Shown piece by piece: positions 1-5,100 of a stretch of 6,850 nt of DNA. The notes beneath the pieces are model-generated. The model saw nothing but the letters and a program-made list of their open reading frames with translations, was not told where the DNA came from and made no database searches. The stretch spans positions 1-6,850 of the forward strand of contig JASEGY010000191.1 of NCBI GenBank assembly GCA_030019105.1, in the 5' to 3' direction. Source of the stretch: a bacterium. GTDB taxonomy: Bacteria; UBA9089; JASEGY01. Numbering within the stretch: position 1 is the first letter of the stretch; every line of letters begins with the position of its first letter. Both the position numbers and the translations under genes were made by a program.

Positions 1-1
1 G

Positions 2-348
2 TTTAAGGATGTAATTCAGAGTGATTTAGATGAATGGATATATTTCTTAAAGAATGAGAGCATAAGGGATGATTTTAAGTCAAAGAATATAAAGAAGATG
101 CAAGAGAAGCTGGACATCCTGAAGATGACCCAGGAGGAAAAAAAGAGGTATGAGAGATATTTAACGAATCTTGCCATTGAGATTGATATAATTCAAGGCG
201 CAAGAGAAGAAGGAAGAGAAGAAGGAGAGAAGAAGGGGAAAAAAAGGGGAGAAAAGAAACAGCGAAGAATATGATTAAATTTGGGATGGGAATAGAAGAC
301 ATTGCTAAAATTACAGGTCTTACCATAAGTGAGATAGAAGAAAGATAG
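2..348 (+). pseudogene. PD-(D/E)XK nuclease family transposase-like (Rpn-type) protein, C-terminal part, frameshifted
   Basis: The gene is cut by the left window edge, so the catalytic domain is not visible. Frame 2 reads from FKDVIQSDLDEWIYFLKN through a helical stretch (KMQEKLDILKMTQEEKKRYE) into an EEGREEGEKKGKK tail and stops at 272-274. Frame 1 then carries the expected family C-terminus, ETAKNMIKFGMGIEDIAKIT followed by GLTISEIEER, ending at the TAG at 346-348. An acidic/basic EG/GK-rich linker followed by a short (L/I)-K-x-G-M-x-I-x-x-I-A-x-I-T-G-L motif is how many members of this family end (TIGR01784 / PDDEXK_2 type). Joining the frames needs one extra base, or a -1 shift, somewhere in the purine-rich stretch at about 225-260. 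This may be a true inactivating deletion or a sequencing error. Function, from family knowledge only: putative recombination-promoting nuclease. The frame joining is well supported by the C-terminal motif; the exact lesion site is not. Confidence 0.75.
239..245 (+). other. A7 homopolymer, likely site of the frame lesion
   Basis: Seven consecutive A residues lie between two GGGG runs, inside the stretch where the upstream frame (codons AAA AAA AGG) must pass to the -1 frame to reach the conserved C-terminus. Loss of one A, or of one G in a neighbouring run, would explain the shift. The zero-frame phasing is G AAA AAA AGG, which does not match the ideal X XXY YYZ arrangement for programmed -1 frameshifting. 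Confidence 0.4.
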
Positions 349-388
349 TAGAGAAATAGAGAGAAAGAGGGGACGTATTTTCTGTATT

Positions 389-393
389 AGGAG
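389..393 (+). promoter_or_regulatory. Shine-Dalgarno (AGGAG) of the ATPase-nuclease gene
   Basis: AGGAG sits six bases before the ATG at 400, which is ideal spacing and fixes this start. The gap from the previous stop (348) is only 51 bases and shows no obvious promoter or terminator, so read-through from the upstream transposase-like gene is possible. Confidence 0.8.
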
Positions 394-399
394 TAAAAA

Positions 400-1959
400 A
401 TGAAAAAATTACCAATAGGCATTCAGACATTTGAAAAAATAATTAATGACAACTACTGTTATGTAGATAAGACAGAGATTATTCATCAACTTATAGACAA
501 TGGAACTTACTTTTTTTTATCTCGTCCAAGAAGATTTGGTAAGTCATTGTTGATAGATACGATAAAGGATTTATTCCAGGGTAGAGAGAAATTATTTAAA
601 GATTTATGGATAGAAGATAAATGGGATTTTAGCAAGAAATATCCGGTAATAAAGATAGATTTTGGGGCAGGGATACCGAAAGAAAAGGTAGAATTAAACA
701 AAAAAATACATGAAATTTTAAAAGTTAATCAAGAAAGATTAGGAGTCAAATGTGAATTCGAGACAATCTCAGGTTGTTTTGAGGAATTAATAACGAAGGC
801 GGCCTTAAAATATAAAGAGAAGGTAGTAATACTCATAGACGAGTATGACAAGCCTATATTGGACAACATAGAGGAACCTGTGATTGCCCAGCAAATGAGA
901 GAAGAACTGAAGAATCTATATTCTGTTCTTAAGTCAACTGATGCCTATATCAAATTTGTTATGCTGACAGGGGTGTCTAAATTTTCTAAGGTATCCTTAT
1001 TCTCTGGACTAAATAATCTGAGAGATATAACATTAGATGAAAGATTTGCAACAATCTGCGGCTACACTCAGAATGATTTAGAAACAGTGTTTAGGGAACA
1101 TATAGCAGGTGTAGATTTAGAGAAGGTAAAGGTTTGGTACAATGGATATTCCTGGCTTGGAGAGAAGCTCTATACTCCGTTTGACATATTATTATTTTTA
1201 GATAGCCCGGGCAAGGAGTTTAGAAATTACTGGTTTGAGACAGGTAATCCAACATTTTTATTAAAACTATTGAAGGAGAGGAGGTATTACATACCAGAGC
1301 TTGAAGAGATACGGGCAGGGGAGGAGTTGATAGGTGCATTTGATGTAGACTTTATAGAGCCGGCGGCATTATTGTTTCAGACAGGGTATCTGACGATAAA
1401 AGAGAAGAAGAACTTAGGTGATAATATTTACTTTACACTTTCCTATCCTAATCTTGAGGTAAAAAAGAGTCTAAATGAGTATATTGCCAGCTATTTTCTT
1501 TTTAATGCCGGGATGCATCAGCGAGCAAGGATAGAGATATATGAATCAATCAAGGAAATGAAGCTTGACTCTTTACGAGATATATTCTTTAGACTCTTTG
1601 CCGCCATACCATATCAATGGTACATAAAGAATGAGTTAGACAAATATGAAGGGTATTATGCCTCAATATTTTATGCGGTATTTGCCTCACTTGGATATGA
1701 TTTGGAGGTGGAAGAGTCTACTAATCGTGGCAGGATAGATATGGCGATAAAAACCGATAAGGCGGTGATAATATTTGAGTTTAAGGTAGTAGAAGGGGAA
1801 CGCGAACAAAACACGGCATTAGAGCAGATAAAGAACAAGAAATATTATGAGAAGTATCTAAGTTCAGGCAAAGGGATATATTTAGTAGGGATAGAATTTT
1901 CAAAAGTAGAGCGGAACATAACAAAATTTGACTGGGAAAGAGTAAATAGTGGTGGGTGA
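400..1959 (+). CDS. AAA-ATPase-like / PD-(D/E)XK nuclease fusion protein
   Basis: This is a complete 519-residue protein of the widespread 'AAA family ATPase / PD-(D/E)XK nuclease' group (Pfam AAA-ATPase_like PF09820 plus PDDEXK_9 PF08011, named from memory). It opens with the family signature KKLPIGIQTFEKIINDNYCY and VDKT. Walker A is SRPRRFGKS (41-49), Walker B is VVILIDEYDKP (142-152), and a sensor-like strand IKFVMLTGVSKFSKVSLFSG starts near 184. The middle (about 240-400) is helical and ends in a linker. The C-terminal nuclease-like domain has GRIDMAI with D447 and IFEFK with E460 and K462, the usual D-xn-E-x-K layout, followed by a Q-containing helix (ALEQIKNKKYYEKYL). All key residues are present, so it looks intact. 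The biological role of the family is not settled (mobile-element-associated or defence-like). It is probably cytoplasmic, since no signal peptide or membrane segment is visible. The codons are AT-rich like the upstream gene and unlike the gene that follows. Confidence 0.93.
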   Translation: MKKLPIGIQTFEKIINDNYCYVDKTEIIHQLIDNGTYFFLSRPRRFGKSLLIDTIKDLFQGREKLFKDLWIEDKWDFSKKYPVIKIDFGAGIPKEKVELNKKIHEILKVNQERLGVKCEFETISGCFEELITKAALKYKEKVVILIDEYDKPILDNIEEPVIAQQMREELKNLYSVLKSTDAYIKFVMLTGVSKFSKVSLFSGLNNLRDITLDERFATICGYTQNDLETVFREHIAGVDLEKVKVWYNGYSWLGEKLYTPFDILLFLDSPGKEFRNYWFETGNPTFLLKLLKERRYYIPELEEIRAGEELIGAFDVDFIEPAALLFQTGYLTIKEKKNLGDNIYFTLSYPNLEVKKSLNEYIASYFLFNAGMHQRARIEIYESIKEMKLDSLRDIFFRLFAAIPYQWYIKNELDKYEGYYASIFYAVFASLGYDLEVEESTNRGRIDMAIKTDKAVIIFEFKVVEGEREQNTALEQIKNKKYYEKYLSSGKGIYLVGIEFSKVERNITKFDWERVNSGG

Positions 1960-2011
1960 ATAGAAATAGAAGAAATTCTTAACCCTTTTCCAAGAATAAA
2001 ATCATTTGAGT

Positions 2012-2069
2012 GCAACCAAAATAAAACATATCCACAAATTTCATAGCGCAGCAGAGCCGCAACCAAAAT
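2012..2069. repeat. Pair of 11-base direct repeats (GCAACCAAAAT)
   Basis: The identical 11-mer GCAACCAAAAT occurs at 2012-2022 and 2059-2069, 47 bases apart start to start, in the non-coding interval after the ATPase-nuclease gene. The rest of 1960-2084 is AT-rich with no reading frame, RNA gene or strong hairpin that I can support. The repeat may be part of a dispersed intergenic repeat, or chance in A-rich DNA. Confidence 0.45.
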
Positions 2070-2084
2070 TCAAAACAATAGAAT

Positions 2085-2118
2085 ACGGATAACACGGATC
2101 AGACGGATTTTCACGGAT
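2085..2118. repeat. Degenerate tandem repeat, ACGGAT every 9-10 bases
   Basis: ACGGAT is present at 2085-2090, 2094-2099, 2103-2108 and 2113-2118, giving a period of 9, 9 and 10 bases, with variable spacers (AAC, CAG, TTTC). A related GGCGGATTC lies at 2142-2150 and another ACGGAT at 2184-2189. From recall, similar ACACGGAT / CACGAAT runs occur as intergenic repeats in many environmental bacterial genomes. I cannot confirm copy number here. Confidence 0.75.
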
Positions 2119-2166
2119 TAAATAAAACTAAAAAGGCTCAAGGCGGATTCGAGGGGTAAATTAGAA

Positions 2167-2189
2167 CACGAATGGCACGAATAACGGAT
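2167..2189. repeat. CACGAAT direct repeat plus ACGGAT at the composition boundary
   Basis: CACGAAT occurs at 2167-2173 and 2176-2182, nine bases apart, and runs straight into ACGGAT at 2184-2189. It has the same 9-base period as the run at 2085-2118. The only ATG of the following long frame (2172-2174) is inside this repeat, so the first residues (MARITDF) are repeat-encoded rather than part of the DUF11 protein. GC content rises right after this point. Confidence 0.7.
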
Positions 2190-5100
2190 TTCAACCCCCT
2201 TACTCCTGTTACTGAGCCAGACACTAACCAGGCCGGGCCGGTCACCTTGACCTGGGTATTACCTGCCACGGTGCAAATGACCCCTGGTGAGACCATTGCC
2301 TTAAGGCTGTATACGGCTACCGGCTGGACCTACGGCGGCAACAGCATCTCGACTATTTACGGTGAGACCTGTTATGGCTCGGGATACACCCTCGGAACAA
2401 ATACCTACAACATACCCGGCGTCACCGGACGGCCCGATATTACTATGACCAAGTCGCCATCCACATTTAGCGCCTTTACCGGCAATACCGTCACCTGGAC
2501 GATTACCCTGACCAATTCCGGCAACCGTGATTCCGACCGGGTGGTGATGACGGATGTCCTGCCCAATTACATTGATTATGCCGAGACCGGCACCAGCCCT
2601 CTCCCGGACTATGTTGAGGGCCAGAGCCTGATGTGGGTCTTTGATGCCGTTGACGGCGAGACCGTCCCGGCTTACGGCGGCACAAAGGTAATTACCTTGC
2701 AAGGACACATAGACCCCACCACCGGGCCGTATACCACCTGCAATGTGACCACTATAAAATACGGCCGCTCAGATGGCAGTGATACCGGGGGAATAGAGGA
2801 TTGTTTTGAGACAAGAACCAGTAATTCTTCCTGCCCTGATTGGGGAGATGGTGGTGGCGGCGGCAGTGGTTCTTTTGGGGCAGGAAGTATCTCTCAATCT
2901 ATTCCTGCCTTTAATTATTGCGATACCGGTGTATTTAGCATCACCTTCACTAATATTGGCCAGGTTCCTGCTTATGGCCGGTTTGTGCTTTATGATATTC
3001 TACCGGACGACTTTTACTACCTCAGCTCATCTGCTTCTCATCCTGACTCAGCGGATATTGCCTTTGATACGGCCTCTGTTCGGGGTGATACCGGCACTTT
3101 AGTCTGGTATTTACCGGAAGAGATGAACTTAGACCCGGGTGAAGCGATTAATTTGCAAATACAGGCAGGAACACTATGTGATATTGGGTCCGGTGTTAAT
3201 CATGCCCGGATAAAAGCCGAAACTGCCTTTGGCGACGCTTATTATTCCGACTGGCACAGCCGGTCTGTTAGTGTTAACAGCGGCTTTCTGCCTTATTTGG
3301 AGCTGACCAAGACACCTGACCCCTTTGTCGTTAAAGATGCTCAAACTATTACCTGGACGATCAGGATAGATAATAGCGGCTCTGCGCCGGCGGTGAGAAC
3401 AATTATTCAAGACGATCTGCCGCCTTATGTCTATTATCTGGATGCCAGTGATACGCCCATAGAGACACCGGGAGGGAATCCCGGCGGGATTGTAAAATGG
3501 GTCCTGAACGAGCCTATCCCGGCGGGGGGGTTTAAGAACATGACCTTACAGGTTACTGTTGCTTGTGCCCCGAGTGGGACTGTTCCTGTAAGTAATGTGG
3601 TACATAGCTGGACCGGCTGTCCTGATACTACTTCTGATACTGAGTTAATCTGTGTTACCCAGGAAGCCAGTGCTACTGCCTTGCCGCTCTGGAACCCGGC
3701 CCAGAAAGGAAGCCACGAAATTACCCAGCAGACACCGGGTCTGATTAAGTATTGTGAAGATAAAAAGGTAATTATTTCCCTCACTAATACAGGCGAGATA
3801 GATATAACCAGCCCCCTCCATATCTTTCAAAACTTAGACCCCCGATTAACCTATGTCTCTTCTACAGTAACCCATTCTGACTCTTCGGTCTTCTCTGTAG
3901 ACAAGCCGGAAGATTTAGGGGAATATGACCCGAATCATTGGCTGCTTTATACCGTCCTTCACCCGGGTCAGACCATTACTATTGAAGAGACAGTCGAGGC
4001 GGGCTGCAATTTTAATGATACCGGCACAAGCACGGTTTGGATTAGAGCTACCGCCGGATGTTTCGGAGAGCTTGAATCACCACCTCAGACTGTAGATATA
4101 TTAGCAGAAGATACCCGGCCGGATTTAACTATTCTAAAAATCCCTGAAATATTTGATGCGGTAGAAACCAGGACGGCTACCTGGACATTAGATATTGTTA
4201 ATTTAGGCCCCACCGCCACCAAGACAGTAGAGAGGATTATTGTTCGCGACAACCTGCCGGTCTTTGTTACCTACCATTCGCATCAGGCGCTGACCGCGCA
4301 TAGCCTCACCTGGACGACAGATTCAGATACGCCGCCGGGAGCAAGCCCCAGACGACGGTTAAAATGGGTGACCAACGATCCTATTAGCCCTAATGGTGGT
4401 AAGCTCTCCTTCAAGCTGGTTGGCTTAGTCAACTGCACTAATGTGCCCCGGGACGATCCAAACGAGGTAAGCGTTGAGGAAGGATGCCCTGAGCCAACCG
4501 CGGCCCTGAATGCCGGCTCCTTCCAGTGTGTCCGCGAGACGGAATCAGATACGGCCGTGCCATACCGGCAAGTAGCTGAACTATCTTCCGACTCATTTAC
4601 CATCACCACAGTAACCAACAAGGTAGATTTCAGGGCTTACACCTGTTATGGCAGCACCCCGTTTAGATTGCCGGTAAGCGGCTATTATCAGGCCACCACA
4701 AAAGGCACTAACAACCGGCCGAGCCTGACTGTGCTCAAGTCCAGCAAGGACAACACCTATTTTGCGGCCGAAGGCGCGGTAAGCTGGGATATCAAGATCA
4801 CTAACTCCGGCTCAGCCGGCACCTCGCGGATCATTGTCTGCGATACGCTGCCGGCCTATGTCGCTTACACGAGCGCTACGCCTACGCCGGATTCGGCACC
4901 TGCGGTCGGAACGACCGGCACCCTGATCTGGTATCTTGACCGGGAAGCAGGCGAGGGAATAACCACTGACTTCGATATCGCCGTCACTGGCGCCGTAACC
5001 TGTGGTGATTTTAGCGAAACCAATGCGGTTGAGGTACTGAGCGGCTGCCCTGATCCCTTTGATCCCCACAAGCTGATTGATGAATGCCAGGCCCGGGCAG

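Noticed and set aside
239..246. Programmed -1 ribosomal frameshift site (A AAA AAG)
   Set aside because: The heptamer is present at 240-246 but out of phase with the upstream reading frame (codons AAA AAA AGG). I see no convincing downstream stem, and this gene family is not known to me to use programmed shifting.
75..326. Minus-strand open frame with a leucine/serine-rich, membrane-like translation
   Set aside because: It is the reverse complement of the purine-rich EG/EK-coding tail of the transposase-like gene. The hydrophobic look is an artefact of CTT/TCT complements.
352..1970. AGAAATAGA at 352-360 and 1962-1970 as target-site duplication flanking the ATPase-nuclease gene
   Set aside because: The 9-mer is low-complexity purine sequence in an AGA-rich region, with no terminal inverted repeats next to it, so chance is likely.
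1968..2002. Rho-independent terminator after the ATPase-nuclease gene
   Set aside because: The only stem (ATTCTT / AAGAAT) is six AT-rich pairs around an 11-base loop, and no T-run follows it.
2085..2189. CRISPR-like array
   Set aside because: The units are only 6-9 bases with 3-4-base spacers, far below CRISPR repeat and spacer lengths, and no cas gene is present.
2301..2708. Minus-strand open frame of 135 codons
   Set aside because: It is antisense to clear DUF11 coding sequence and has no recognisable domain. Similar minus-strand frames recur along the repetitive GC-richer gene (3434-3784, 4283-4621 and others), as expected for shadows.
2806..3102. Plus-strand 98-codon frame with a hydrophobic, membrane-like translation
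   Set aside because: It overlaps the continuous DUF11 frame in another phase, where conserved module strands are read, so it is a shadow.
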